From positions 5,029,001 through 5,093,000 of the forward strand of contig NZ_CP141184.1 in assembly GCF_035609205.1 (NCBI RefSeq): a DNA stretch of 64,000 bases. The letters are read 5' to 3'. This stretch comes from Hymenobacter sp. GOD-10R (GTDB lineage: Bacteria > Bacteroidota > Bacteroidia > Cytophagales > Hymenobacteraceae). The translations under genes and the position numbers were made by a program. Below are positions 26,827 to 35,127 of this stretch, one piece after another. Every line of letters starts with the position of its first letter. Positions within the stretch are counted from its first letter, which is position 1. The notes under the pieces were generated by a model. It saw nothing but the letters and a program-made list of their open reading frames with translations. It made no database searches and was not told the DNA's origin.

Positions 26827-28128
26827 ATGAAACAAAAAGTACTGTTTTGGCTGGTTCTATTTACTATTTCCTGTCATGCGTTGCAGGCGCAACACAGGCT
26901 TAAGGCCATCAAAGCCGGCAAAGTAATAGACGTAGTACAGGGCAAAGTTCTTACGAATCAGATTATTCTGATTGATAGCACAAGGATCGTCGACATCGGA
27001 CCTAGCCTCCAGATTCCGCAGGGTGCTGAGGTAATTGACCTCAGCAATGCCACGGTGTTACCCGGTTTGATGGATTGCCACACGCACCTTTCGGGGGAGC
27101 CCGGCGACAACTATTACGAAGACATGTTCCGCAAAACGCCCATCGACGCGGCGGTGGTGGCGCACTTATATGCCAAACGGACCCTGGAAGCTGGTTTCAC
27201 AATGGTGCGCGACCTAGGTGGCAGCAATCTGATTGACGTATCGTTACGCAATGCCATTAATGCCGGCACCATTCCGGGCCCACGCATGCTGGTCGCCACT
27301 TTTGCCCTCAGTGCCACCGGCGGCCACGGCGACCCCACAACTGGTTTCTCGCCCAACCTAGCTTTCAAGGGCAACCCCGACTACACGGGCGTAGCCGACG
27401 GACCCGAGGAAATTCGTAAGCGCGTGCGCAACAACGTAAAATTTGGCGCCGACTGGATCAAGGTACTTGCCACGGCTGGTGTGCTCAGCGAAGAAGGTAG
27501 CGCGGGTGCTGCCCTTTACTCCTTAGAGGAGCTAAAAGCCGTGGTAGACGAGGCCCACCGCTGGGGGCGCAAAGTGGCTGCTCACGCACACGGTGCCGAG
27601 GGCATCAAGTTAGCTGTGCAAGCCGGCGTCACTAGCATCGAGCACGGTAGTCTGCTGGATGAAGAAGGAATCCGGATGATGAAGAAAAATGGCACGTGGC
27701 TCGTGGCCGACATTTATGATGACGATTACATTCTGAGCGAGTACGCCAAGAAAGGCTTCCCCGAGAAGATCATTGAGAAGGAACGCTCGGTGGGCCGTTT
27801 GCAGCGCGAAAACTTTCAAAAAGCCGTAAAGGCTGGTGTGAAGGTAGCCTACGGCACCGACGCAGCCGTGTACCCCCACGGCGGCAACGGCAAGCAGTTT
27901 TTCTACATGGTAAAGTTTGGGCTCACCCCCATGCAGGCCATTCAGTCGGCCACCATCAACGCCGCCGACCTGCTAGAGTGGAAAGACCGCACCGGTTCTA
28001 TTACCAAGGGTAAACTGGCCGACATCGTGGCTGTGCCAGGCGACCCGCTTACCGATATTACCGTGATGGAGAAGGTGAAATTTGTGATGAAGGAGGGCAC
28101 TGTGTACAAGAACGAGCTAGGTAAATAG
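26827..28128 (+). CDS. Secreted amidohydrolase family protein
   Basis: Metal-dependent hydrolase of the amidohydrolase superfamily. The 433-residue precursor has a signal peptide (about residues 1-21) and therefore acts outside the cytoplasm. Metal ligands are visible: HTH in GLMDCHTHLSGEP near residue 85, the probable carbamylated lysine in ADWIKVLATAG, HAHG, IEHGSLLDEEG and the aspartate in YGTDAAVYPHG. The closest kin are imidazolonepropionase-like and prolidase-type amidohydrolases, so a dipeptide or cyclic amide substrate is likely but unproven. It is bounded by terminators on both sides. Confidence 0.9.
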   Translation: MKQKVLFWLVLFTISCHALQAQHRLKAIKAGKVIDVVQGKVLTNQIILIDSTRIVDIGPSLQIPQGAEVIDLSNATVLPGLMDCHTHLSGEPGDNYYEDMFRKTPIDAAVVAHLYAKRTLEAGFTMVRDLGGSNLIDVSLRNAINAGTIPGPRMLVATFALSATGGHGDPTTGFSPNLAFKGNPDYTGVADGPEEIRKRVRNNVKFGADWIKVLATAGVLSEEGSAGAALYSLEELKAVVDEAHRWGRKVAAHAHGAEGIKLAVQAGVTSIEHGSLLDEEGIRMMKKNGTWLVADIYDDDYILSEYAKKGFPEKIIEKERSVGRLQRENFQKAVKAGVKVAYGTDAAVYPHGGNGKQFFYMVKFGLTPMQAIQSATINAADLLEWKDRTGSITKGKLADIVAVPGDPLTDITVMEKVKFVMKEGTVYKNELGK

Positions 28129-28152
28129 CCTGTTTGGCTTCTTTCGAGCGAG

Positions 28153-28246
28153 CGTCATGCTGGTCTTGCTGAAGCAGTACGCAGCCAATACTTCAATAAA
28201 CAGATATTCAGCCTTATAACAGCTACACGCGAGCTATTTCGCGTGG
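28153..28246. repeat. Degenerate intergenic repeat remnant
   Basis: GTCATGCTGGTCTTGCTGAA at 28153 resembles the outer arm of the hairpin repeats at 11543, 12456 and 63301 (GTCAT followed by a CTGA-rich arm), but no matching right arm exists. A short hairpin CACGCGA/TCGCGTG occurs at 28226-28245. It may be a decayed copy; this is a weak call. Confidence 0.35.
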
Positions 28247-28269
28247 TTTGATACGGTAATCTTTTGCCC

Positions 28270-28301
28270 ACAAAAAGCCCGGCTTCTGGTCGGGCTTTTG
28301 T
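28270..28301 (+). terminator. Terminator downstream of the amidohydrolase gene
   Basis: CAAAAAGCCCG pairs with CGGGCTTTTG around a 9-base loop, with T residues in the right arm. It is 140 bp after the stop codon. Confidence 0.7.
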
Positions 28302-28332
28302 CTATATTTAAGCACTACCTCAACCCTCTCCC

Positions 28333-29193
28333 ATGGACCAGCGCATCATCAACTTATTTGACGAATACACCCACAAGCCCCTCTCCCGCAAGGAGTTCAT
28401 GGAACGGCTTATAAGACTAACAGGTGGGGCGGCACTAGCTGCTGCTGCACTATCGGTGCTCGACCCTGGCTATGTGGAAGCTGCTACCATTCCCGAAGAT
28501 GACAAGAACCTGACGATAGAGGAAGTAACCTGGCCCGGCGACAACGGCACGATGAAAGGCTACCTAGCCCGCCCAAAAGGCCGCAAAAAGGTAGGTTCGG
28601 TCATCGTCATTCACGAAAACCGCGGCCTAACGCCCCACATCAAAGACGTGACGCGGCGTGTGGCTAAGGCCGGCTACCTAGCTCTCGGCGTTGATGCGCT
28701 TTCGCCCCTAGGTGGCACGCCCGCCAACGAAGACGAAGGCCGCACGCTGATCGGTAAGCTCGACCCGCAGCAAAACCTAACCAACTACCTAGCAGCCCTC
28801 ACTTACTTGCGGCAACGCAAAGACGGCAATGGACGCACCGGCTGCGTCGGGTTTTGCTGGGGCGGTGGGCTCGCCAACCAGCTGGCCGTGCACGATCCGC
28901 AGTTGAACGCGGCAGTGGCTTATTACGGGGCGCAGCCCAAGGCAGAAGATGTGCCTAACATCAGCGCCGCGCTCATGTTGCACTACGCCGGCCTCGATGA
29001 GCGCATCGACGCGGGCATTCCGGCTTACGAAGCCGCACTGAAAGCGGCTGGTGTCAAGTACCAGCTCTTCGTGTACGATGGTGTGCAGCATGCCTTCAAC
29101 AACGACACCTCACCGGCACGCTACAACGCCGAAGCCGCCAAGCTAGCCTGGGACCGGACGCTACAGTTCTTTGGGGAGAAGCTAGGGGCATGA
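28333..29193 (+). CDS. Dienelactone hydrolase family protein
   Basis: Alpha/beta hydrolase with the Cys-Asp-His triad of dienelactone hydrolase. The nucleophile is the cysteine of VGFCWGGG near residue 176, followed by an aspartate in HYAGLDERID and the histidine of VQHAFNND near residue 255. The N-terminus holds SRKEFMERLIRLTGG and a hydrophobic alanine-rich stretch ending at VEAAT, which looks like an export signal of Tat type although the twin arginine is absent (Arg-Lys). Relatives cleave lactones or other esters. The 286-residue length is normal for the secreted form in Bacteroidota. A perfect hairpin follows the gene. Confidence 0.88.
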   Translation: MDQRIINLFDEYTHKPLSRKEFMERLIRLTGGAALAAAALSVLDPGYVEAATIPEDDKNLTIEEVTWPGDNGTMKGYLARPKGRKKVGSVIVIHENRGLTPHIKDVTRRVAKAGYLALGVDALSPLGGTPANEDEGRTLIGKLDPQQNLTNYLAALTYLRQRKDGNGRTGCVGFCWGGGLANQLAVHDPQLNAAVAYYGAQPKAEDVPNISAALMLHYAGLDERIDAGIPAYEAALKAAGVKYQLFVYDGVQHAFNNDTSPARYNAEAAKLAWDRTLQFFGEKLGA

Positions 29194-29237
29194 GTGCGCA
29201 GCTTCGCGAGAAACTAAAGTAAAGCCCAATTACTACA

Positions 29238-29282
29238 TACAACAGAAGCCCCGCTAGATGCTAGCGGGGCTTCTGTTGTATA
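29238..29282. terminator. Strong perfect hairpin after the dienelactone hydrolase gene
   Basis: TACAACAGAAGCCCCGCTAG pairs perfectly with its reverse complement, leaving a 3-base loop (ATG). The 20-bp stem lacks a classical T-run, but it sits 45 bp after the stop codon and probably ends transcription. Confidence 0.7.
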
Positions 29283-30064
29283 CACCCTAGGTCAATTTTC
29301 TAATTACAAAGCGGCGGAGCTATCCTAGCTTGTGTAGCGCCGCTCCTGCCCCTACTGTGCATCGCGGTGCCCCTCCCCGAACGGTTAAATGTAGCTCTGT
29401 TGTTTACCGCGTTTTACTACTACCTGATAGTCAAGCACTAGCTCTTATCGGATTATAGATACGAGCTTCGTAACCGGGTAAAGTCCTATCAAATACCCAC
29501 ACCTTTCAGCTTAAGATGGATCATTTTGCTCCTCATAAGCCTGGGGATAGGCTCTAAAAACGAGCTGTAACCTTAATTATCCTACTAAATAATTGCATTA
29601 TACTTACAAAATTTCACTTTTGCTTGCTATACCAATTGGTTCGTTATAACGTTGCCACGACCATCATTCAACTCATTATTGGTTAAGTACACCAATAACC
29701 CAAAATCAAAGTCGTTTTAGGTACCATCGTTTTGGTAGCGTGTGCCTACTTACACAAGAGCCACTCAATGAGGGCTTTTCCATCATTGCTTACCCCCTTA
29801 TTTGCTGAGCAACTAGTCTCATCGAGCACACTGCGCTAGCCTTGGTCCTTATCAAGCGTTAGCCTTTTGGAAAACCTAGCGCGATAGGTTTACTCAGTAA
29901 CATAAAACCACTCCCTCTAACAGGTAGCTCTTAGCAGAGCTTCAGAGAAGCTGTATGCTTTTTCTACTCCTGAGCGCCTCTTACCAAAACAACCTAGATC
30001 AGAAAACCACAGGAGTTTCGCGCATATCCTGTCATCCTTTCACCAGTCTTAACCGCTGTAAACT
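29283..30064. other. Long non-coding region before the acyltransferase gene
   Basis: About 780 bp contain no convincing gene in six frames, no tRNA-like fold and no long inverted repeat. Composition falls from GC-rich near 29330-29400 to AT-rich near 29580-29740. It may contain a long leader or a decayed gene. I cannot assign a feature to it. Confidence 0.45.
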
Positions 30065-31087
30065 ATGATCAAGCCTGGACTCTTACGCTTTATTCTCGCT
30101 TCACTTGTCGTCGTCTTCCATGTAGCGAGAGTAGTGTTCGTCGGCACACTGGCGGTTTATTGCTTCTTCATCCTGAGCGGGTACTGGATTTCGTTGATGT
30201 ACGATAGCAAGTACAAGAAACTCGATTCGCCCCTGCAGGATTTCTACATGAGCAGAATCTACCGCTTGTTTCCGGTTTACTTCCTCTTTGCTATTCTGGC
30301 GGCGGTACTCGTCATGTTCTATGACCCAAGTGCCGTACATACGATCAACCATTTTTCTTTGGTGGAGAAAGCCCATTTTTGGTTTTCCAACCTCACGCTT
30401 CTAGGCTATAACCTGCTTCCCGTTCAACCCATTGCGCCGGCTTGGTCGCTGGATATAGAACTACAATTCTATATTCTTTTCCCGGTGATGTTGGTGTTCT
30501 TGAATAACAAAGCCAGCCGCATAGCCGCCGTTGTGTTCTTTGGGCTTGTAACCCTCGTCGTAGAAGTGTTTCTCAATAAATCTTTCCTCCACGAAACCGT
30601 AGCAGTCTACCTAGTTTACTTCATCATCGGTATTTGCCTGAACAAGGACGCTATTAGCTTCAACCGAAGAACTGAAGTTATCTGCACAGGCTTGTTCTTC
30701 CTAGTGTTGGCTGTGCACTATGCGGTACCTAGCTTATTTCAAGAGGTAAGAAATTCGTTTTCCTCTTACCACCTGCGCTTTAGCGAAACAGCTTGCTTGT
30801 TGTTGATTCCAATGCTAGCGAACAGCGTACGGGTAAAAAGCAACAAGCTTGACCGGAATTTGGGCGATATTTCCTACGTTCTTTACCTCTCACATTGGAT
30901 CTGGTTTATTCCTTTCAACTACTACACGCAAAGCTTGAGCAGCATTCAGCGGCTGCCTTACATGGTGGTGTATCTGGTGCTTACCTTCAGCATGGCCTAC
31001 GTGTTCTACGCCTATTACGACAGACCCATTGAAGAAAGAAGACGGCGTTTGGCTGAGCTAAGTAAAGCGCAGCCATCGGCTGCCTAG
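30065..31087 (+). CDS. Membrane acyltransferase (acyltransferase 3 / OafA type)
   Basis: A 340-residue integral membrane protein with about ten hydrophobic segments. The N-terminus has the family pattern LLRFILASLVVVFHVARVVF (catalytic histidine in VVFH), followed by FILSGYWISLMY and the FYMSRIYRLFPVYF block with its conserved arginines. WSLDIELQFYILFPV is the second conserved block. Such proteins O-acylate surface sugars or lipids. No sugar genes are adjacent, and a 780-bp gene-free region lies upstream. The first loop between helix 1 and FILSG is shorter than in most relatives. Confidence 0.88.
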   Translation: MIKPGLLRFILASLVVVFHVARVVFVGTLAVYCFFILSGYWISLMYDSKYKKLDSPLQDFYMSRIYRLFPVYFLFAILAAVLVMFYDPSAVHTINHFSLVEKAHFWFSNLTLLGYNLLPVQPIAPAWSLDIELQFYILFPVMLVFLNNKASRIAAVVFFGLVTLVVEVFLNKSFLHETVAVYLVYFIIGICLNKDAISFNRRTEVICTGLFFLVLAVHYAVPSLFQEVRNSFSSYHLRFSETACLLLIPMLANSVRVKSNKLDRNLGDISYVLYLSHWIWFIPFNYYTQSLSSIQRLPYMVVYLVLTFSMAYVFYAYYDRPIEERRRRLAELSKAQPSAA

Positions 31088-31115
31088 TCGTAGAAGCGTT
31101 TCCTGCCAAAGTCGG

Positions 31116-31165
31116 GCGGCTTCCCTAACCTAGGTCTACTGAAGTACCTAGGCTAGGGAAGCCGC
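31116..31165. repeat. Long inverted repeat in convergent spacer
   Basis: GCGGCTTCCCTAACCTAGGT pairs with ACCTAGGCTAGGGAAGCCGC with one mismatch around a short loop. It lies 30 bp after the acyltransferase stop codon and precedes a separate terminator, so two hairpins are stacked here. Confidence 0.7.
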
Positions 31166-31214
31166 ACTGTTTCAGGAATTACTAAGTCAATTATTCCTGC
31201 GTAGCAGCCCAAAA

Positions 31215-31250
31215 CAAAAAGCCCCGCCAGTAGCTAGCGGGGCTTTTTCA
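31215..31250. terminator. Bidirectional terminator between convergent genes
   Basis: AAAAAGCCCCGC pairs with GCGGGGCTTTTT. A-run and T-run flank the stem symmetrically, so it can end both the acyltransferase gene and the M28 peptidase gene that stops at 31267. Confidence 0.85.
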
Positions 31251-31266
31251 TTCATCTTGCACTAGT

Positions 31267-32823
31267 TTACTGCGCCGGCTTCGCTACGGTTACAGGTTTG
31301 CGCGGAAGTTTTTGGTCACGCATGGCGGTGTTGTACACAAAGGAGGCCACCACCACCGAGGCCTGCTTTAGGTCTTCGGGCTGCAGGCGCTCGTAGGTAT
31401 CCATGTTGGTGTGGTGGGTGCGGGTGTTATAATCGAGGCCATCCTGAATGAACTGGAAGCCTGGAATACCAACGGCGTCGAACGAGAGGTGGTCGGTGCC
31501 GCCCGTGTTGCGCGGCGTGATGGTCGTGGCACCTAGGTCAGCGAAGGGCTGGAGCCACGCGGTGAAAATGGGTCGCACGCCCTCGTTGCCCTGCAAGTAG
31601 ATCCCGCGAATCTTGCCGGTACCGTTGTCAAGGTTGAAGTAGCCAGCTAGCTTTTCCTGCTCAGGCGTGGGCTTACCGGCTTCGCCAAAGTGGTTCTTCA
31701 CGTAGTTTTTGGAGCCGTGCAAGCCTTCCTCCTCTTCCCCCCACAGGGCAATCCGAATGGTGCGCTTGGGCTTCACATTCAAGGCTTTCAAGATTCGAAC
31801 GGCTTCCATCATCACGGCACAGCCGGCCGCGTTATCAGTAGCGCCGGTAGCGGCGTGCCATGAGTCGAGGTGACCACCTAGCATCACTACTTCGCTCTTC
31901 AGCTTCTTGTCGGTGCCCGTAATTTCGGCTACCACGTTGTAGCCTTTCAAATCCTGGGTCTGGAATTTTGTTTTGGTTTCCATCTCCACTTCCACCGGAA
32001 TACCCGCTTCCACCAAACGAATTAGGCGCAGTTGATCTTCGGGTGCCGTTTCGATTTCGGGCAGCACGGGCTTGGCGTCGGCGGCATACGGAGCACCATT
32101 GCTGGTGAAGAACGTGCCGTCGGAACCGCCACGTGGGTTACTGAGCACCGCGACGGCGCCCTCGGCTAGGAGGAATTCCGCCATTTTGCCGCGGAGCGCT
32201 ATCCGGGCCCGATAAGCCGTCATGGCGTCGTCGGTCATGGCCGGGCGGGCGCTCGGGGTAGCTGTAGCATCCGCCATTTTCTTCAGGTCTTCGTCGGTGT
32301 AGCGCTTGGCGTCGGGCTCGAAGCCAGCTTTGGGCGGCGAGGTTACTTCCGTTACTACAATCTTGTCGCGCAGCTGGCCTTTGTACTTCTCCAGATCAGC
32401 TTCCGTAGCGGCTTTCACATACACGATCTGCTTCTTCACCTGCCCGTTGGTGCCTGGGGTCCAGGCTTTTGGAGCACCGATCATCGCATGGTAGTACGGC
32501 TTGGTCATAGCTAGGTACGACTTCTCTACATCCCAGCCGCGGCCAAAATCGCCCCAGGGCTCCACGTTCGCATTGACCAGGCCCCACTTCGACAGCTGAT
32601 CTTTAGTCCACTGGTTGGCGCGCTGCAAGCCTTCGGAGTTTGCCAGGCGTGGTCCGCACACATCCGTTAGGTAGAAGGCGGTTTCCATCACTTTGGAGCG
32701 GTTCATACCTTCATCCTTGATTTTGGCAATCATGGCTTGGTCGAATTTCTCAGCTTGCTGAGCGAGCAGTGGGGAGCTGACGGCGAGGTTGCACACCACG
32801 GAGAAGAATACTAGTCTTTTCAT
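31267..32823 (-). CDS. Secreted M28 family metallopeptidase
   Basis: Zinc aminopeptidase or carboxypeptidase of the M28 family. The 518-residue precursor carries a signal peptide (about residues 1-21, ending LLAQ). A protease-associated-type insert occupies the middle. The metal site is complete: GGHLDSW, GATDNAAGC, LWGEEEEGLHGS with the catalytic glutamate pair, FNLDNGTG, and GTDHLSFDAVG. The frame is open seven codons upstream, but the ATG at 32823 starts the signal peptide. It is the first gene downstream of the TPR kinase-like gene, separated by about 125 bp, so co-regulation is possible. Confidence 0.93.
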   Translation of the reverse strand: MKRLVFFSVVCNLAVSSPLLAQQAEKFDQAMIAKIKDEGMNRSKVMETAFYLTDVCGPRLANSEGLQRANQWTKDQLSKWGLVNANVEPWGDFGRGWDVEKSYLAMTKPYYHAMIGAPKAWTPGTNGQVKKQIVYVKAATEADLEKYKGQLRDKIVVTEVTSPPKAGFEPDAKRYTDEDLKKMADATATPSARPAMTDDAMTAYRARIALRGKMAEFLLAEGAVAVLSNPRGGSDGTFFTSNGAPYAADAKPVLPEIETAPEDQLRLIRLVEAGIPVEVEMETKTKFQTQDLKGYNVVAEITGTDKKLKSEVVMLGGHLDSWHAATGATDNAAGCAVMMEAVRILKALNVKPKRTIRIALWGEEEEGLHGSKNYVKNHFGEAGKPTPEQEKLAGYFNLDNGTGKIRGIYLQGNEGVRPIFTAWLQPFADLGATTITPRNTGGTDHLSFDAVGIPGFQFIQDGLDYNTRTHHTNMDTYERLQPEDLKQASVVVASFVYNTAMRDQKLPRKPVTVAKPAQ

Positions 32824-32949
32824 GAAGAATAGGCTTGAGGTCATGTAGGCAATGTTACGTCACTGACGCGCCGCTTGCAGAAACGTTGCTTCGAGGCAGC
32901 AGCTTACCTTCCTAGCTGCCTACCATCTACTAGCCAGCATATTGGCCCG

Positions 32950-35046
32950 CTACCCTTCGGCCGAAGCGTTGGCGCTTGCTACCGCTTCCAGTTGTGCTTT
33001 CACGGGTAGCGTGATGATGAACTCGGTAAACTCTCCTTCGAGTGACTCCACACGCAATGCTCCGCCGTGGCTTTTGATGATATCATAGCTCAAGGGCAAC
33101 CCTAACCCGGGGCTATCATTCGTCGTGTTGGCCGTCGAAAACCGCTGGAACATGCTGCCTTGCAAATCCTTTGGCAGACCTAGGCCGTTGTCGCGCACGC
33201 GTATTTCCACGTGTTTGGCCGAGCGGCGAGTACTGACGGCGACTTGCGGCACGTAGCCTTCTTCATCCAAGCTCTGCCGCTGCTGCACCGCCTGAAAAGC
33301 TGTCAGAAATAGTTGAATCAGGGCCCGGCTCAGGTCGTGGCGCACGACGTCGAGTATGCCTACTGCCGGATCAAACGTTGGTAACAACGCCGCGTTGAAG
33401 GTGCGGTGCTTCCCTCGCATTTCATGATAGGCCATACGCAAGTTGCTCTCTATCATGGTGTTCAACTCGGTGGCTTGGCGTAGGCTAGGTTCGGCCGATG
33501 CGTACTCCAGCATGCCGAGCACAATGGAGTTGGCCCGCCGTCCGGCCTGCACAATCTTCTCCTGGTATTGCCGCAGGTTTTGCAGCGTCTCATCCAGATA
33601 CTCCCAATCGTCGTTCGGCAGGGCTAGCTTGTTGAACTCTGCGTGCAGCTCCTGGCACAGCGCTTCGCTGATGCCGGCAAAGTCGCGCACCTGGTGCACG
33701 GGTTTTTGAATCTCTTGGGCCACGCTTGCCATCAACTCACCGAGGCTCGCCATCTTCTCGCGCAATACCAGTTGGCTTTGCGCTTGCTTCAGCTCCAACA
33801 GCGTTCGAGCTAGGTTGTCGCGCTGCACCATAAACTCCTCCTTCTGCTGAACAACTTGCTGATTGAGAGCTTGCAACTTCGCGTTGGCCTGCTTTTGCAG
33901 CTTGTTGTTGCGCCATAAAAGCAGCGCCACCAGCAATAGCACCGCCAAACCGGCAGCCAGCGCATACATGCGCATGCGCGCCATGTAGTGGACCCGCTCT
34001 ATCTCCAGCTCCCGCAGTCGTTGCTGTTCCGCAAAGCCAATAGCGTCAAGCTGTTTGATCCGCTGCGGGTCATACAAGCTGTCTTCGGCCCGGAGCATGA
34101 TGTTCATGTATTTCAGCGTACTATCGCGCTGCTTACGGGTTTGGAAGGCCTCCGCTAGCAGGTTGCTCGTGCGTACCACGCCCACCACAAAAGGCAGTGA
34201 CTGCCCCATCACCAAGGCTTTGCGCGCATAATACACGCTCGAATCGTGCTGCTGGCGGTTGTCGTACAGCTCGGCTAGGTACTGATAGGCCCGGCTGCTG
34301 CTGCGCAGGTCGTTTTCGGGAATGGCCGCTTGGGCACTCAGCCGGTAGTAGCGAATCGCTTCGGCCGTATGACCTAGGGCGCCTTGCAGCAAACCTAGCT
34401 CCCTCAGTACGTAGGGCGCAGGATTGCCCCAGCAGCTTTGGTGAACGTTGCGCGACTGCCTAGTGAGCTGATAGGCCCGATTCAGAAAGACCGTTGCCGA
34501 ATCGAGTTGATGCAAGGCCGTGTAGCTGGCTCCGATGTTGGCAAGCACACTAATAAGCTGCGAATCATCCTGAATGTGGATCTGCTCATAAATGCTCTTC
34601 GACCGGAAAAAATAGGCTAGGGCCGGCCGCTCATCGTCGAGGGCGTGGTAGAGCAGCCCGGTTTGATTGAGCGTACGCGCCGTGCCTTCCAGGTCGCGGC
34701 TCTCTTCGTTGATTTTCAACGCTTTCAAATCCGTGCGAAGCGCCTGCGGCAGGTTACCTCGCTCCCCCATCAGGATGCCGATGCGCGACAAACAACGACC
34801 TTCCCCTTTGCGGTAGCCGATTTTCCAAGCTAGGTGTAGCCCTTTTCGGGCGTACCACTGCACCGAGTCGAAGCGGGAGTAGCGGTAAGACGCCGCTACA
34901 TCGGCCAGGAGCAACACCCGGCTGGTATCAGACGTAGCTTGGGCCAAAGCCCGCCGCAACAGCGCCGTTTGCGGACTTTGCGCTCGTCCGACTAATGATC
35001 CAAGTAAGGCAAAAAGAAAAAACAGATAGCGTAATCGTTGCTTCAT
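32950..35046 (-). CDS. TPR histidine-kinase-like protein lacking the phosphoacceptor His (probable pseudokinase)
   Basis: The 698-residue protein has a signal peptide (about residues 1-22), a periplasmic array of TPR-like helical repeats to about residue 330, one transmembrane helix (MYALAAGLAVLLLVALLLW), a coiled coil, and a histidine-kinase core. In the H box, the usual AHEIQNP reads AQEIQKP: the histidine is Gln444 (codon CAA at 33715-33717). In the N box, the expected NLxxNA reads QLFLTAFQAV, so the metal-binding asparagine is also gone. The G1 (RDNGLGLP) and G2 (GLGLPLSYDIIKSHGG) boxes remain. It therefore looks like a sensor unable to autophosphorylate. It lies 82 bp downstream of the TonB-receptor gene. 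The ATG at 35046 begins the signal peptide. Confidence 0.85.
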   Translation of the reverse strand: MKQRLRYLFFLFALLGSLVGRAQSPQTALLRRALAQATSDTSRVLLLADVAASYRYSRFDSVQWYARKGLHLAWKIGYRKGEGRCLSRIGILMGERGNLPQALRTDLKALKINEESRDLEGTARTLNQTGLLYHALDDERPALAYFFRSKSIYEQIHIQDDSQLISVLANIGASYTALHQLDSATVFLNRAYQLTRQSRNVHQSCWGNPAPYVLRELGLLQGALGHTAEAIRYYRLSAQAAIPENDLRSSSRAYQYLAELYDNRQQHDSSVYYARKALVMGQSLPFVVGVVRTSNLLAEAFQTRKQRDSTLKYMNIMLRAEDSLYDPQRIKQLDAIGFAEQQRLRELEIERVHYMARMRMYALAAGLAVLLLVALLLWRNNKLQKQANAKLQALNQQVVQQKEEFMVQRDNLARTLLELKQAQSQLVLREKMASLGELMASVAQEIQKPVHQVRDFAGISEALCQELHAEFNKLALPNDDWEYLDETLQNLRQYQEKIVQAGRRANSIVLGMLEYASAEPSLRQATELNTMIESNLRMAYHEMRGKHRTFNAALLPTFDPAVGILDVVRHDLSRALIQLFLTAFQAVQQRQSLDEEGYVPQVAVSTRRSAKHVEIRVRDNGLGLPKDLQGSMFQRFSTANTTNDSPGLGLPLSYDIIKSHGGALRVESLEGEFTEFIITLPVKAQLEAVASANASAEG

Positions 35047-35127
35047 ACGTGAAGATAATTGCCGCTCGTGGTTAAGCACAACTATTAGGTCTGCCGCGCG
35101 GGCTCTACCTAGGGTTGTGCTCGGAGC

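Noticed and set aside
28333..28510. Tat signal peptide on the dienelactone hydrolase
   Set aside because: The N-terminus has Arg-Lys rather than twin arginine, and the motif is unusually far from the start. Export remains possible, but I do not call Tat.
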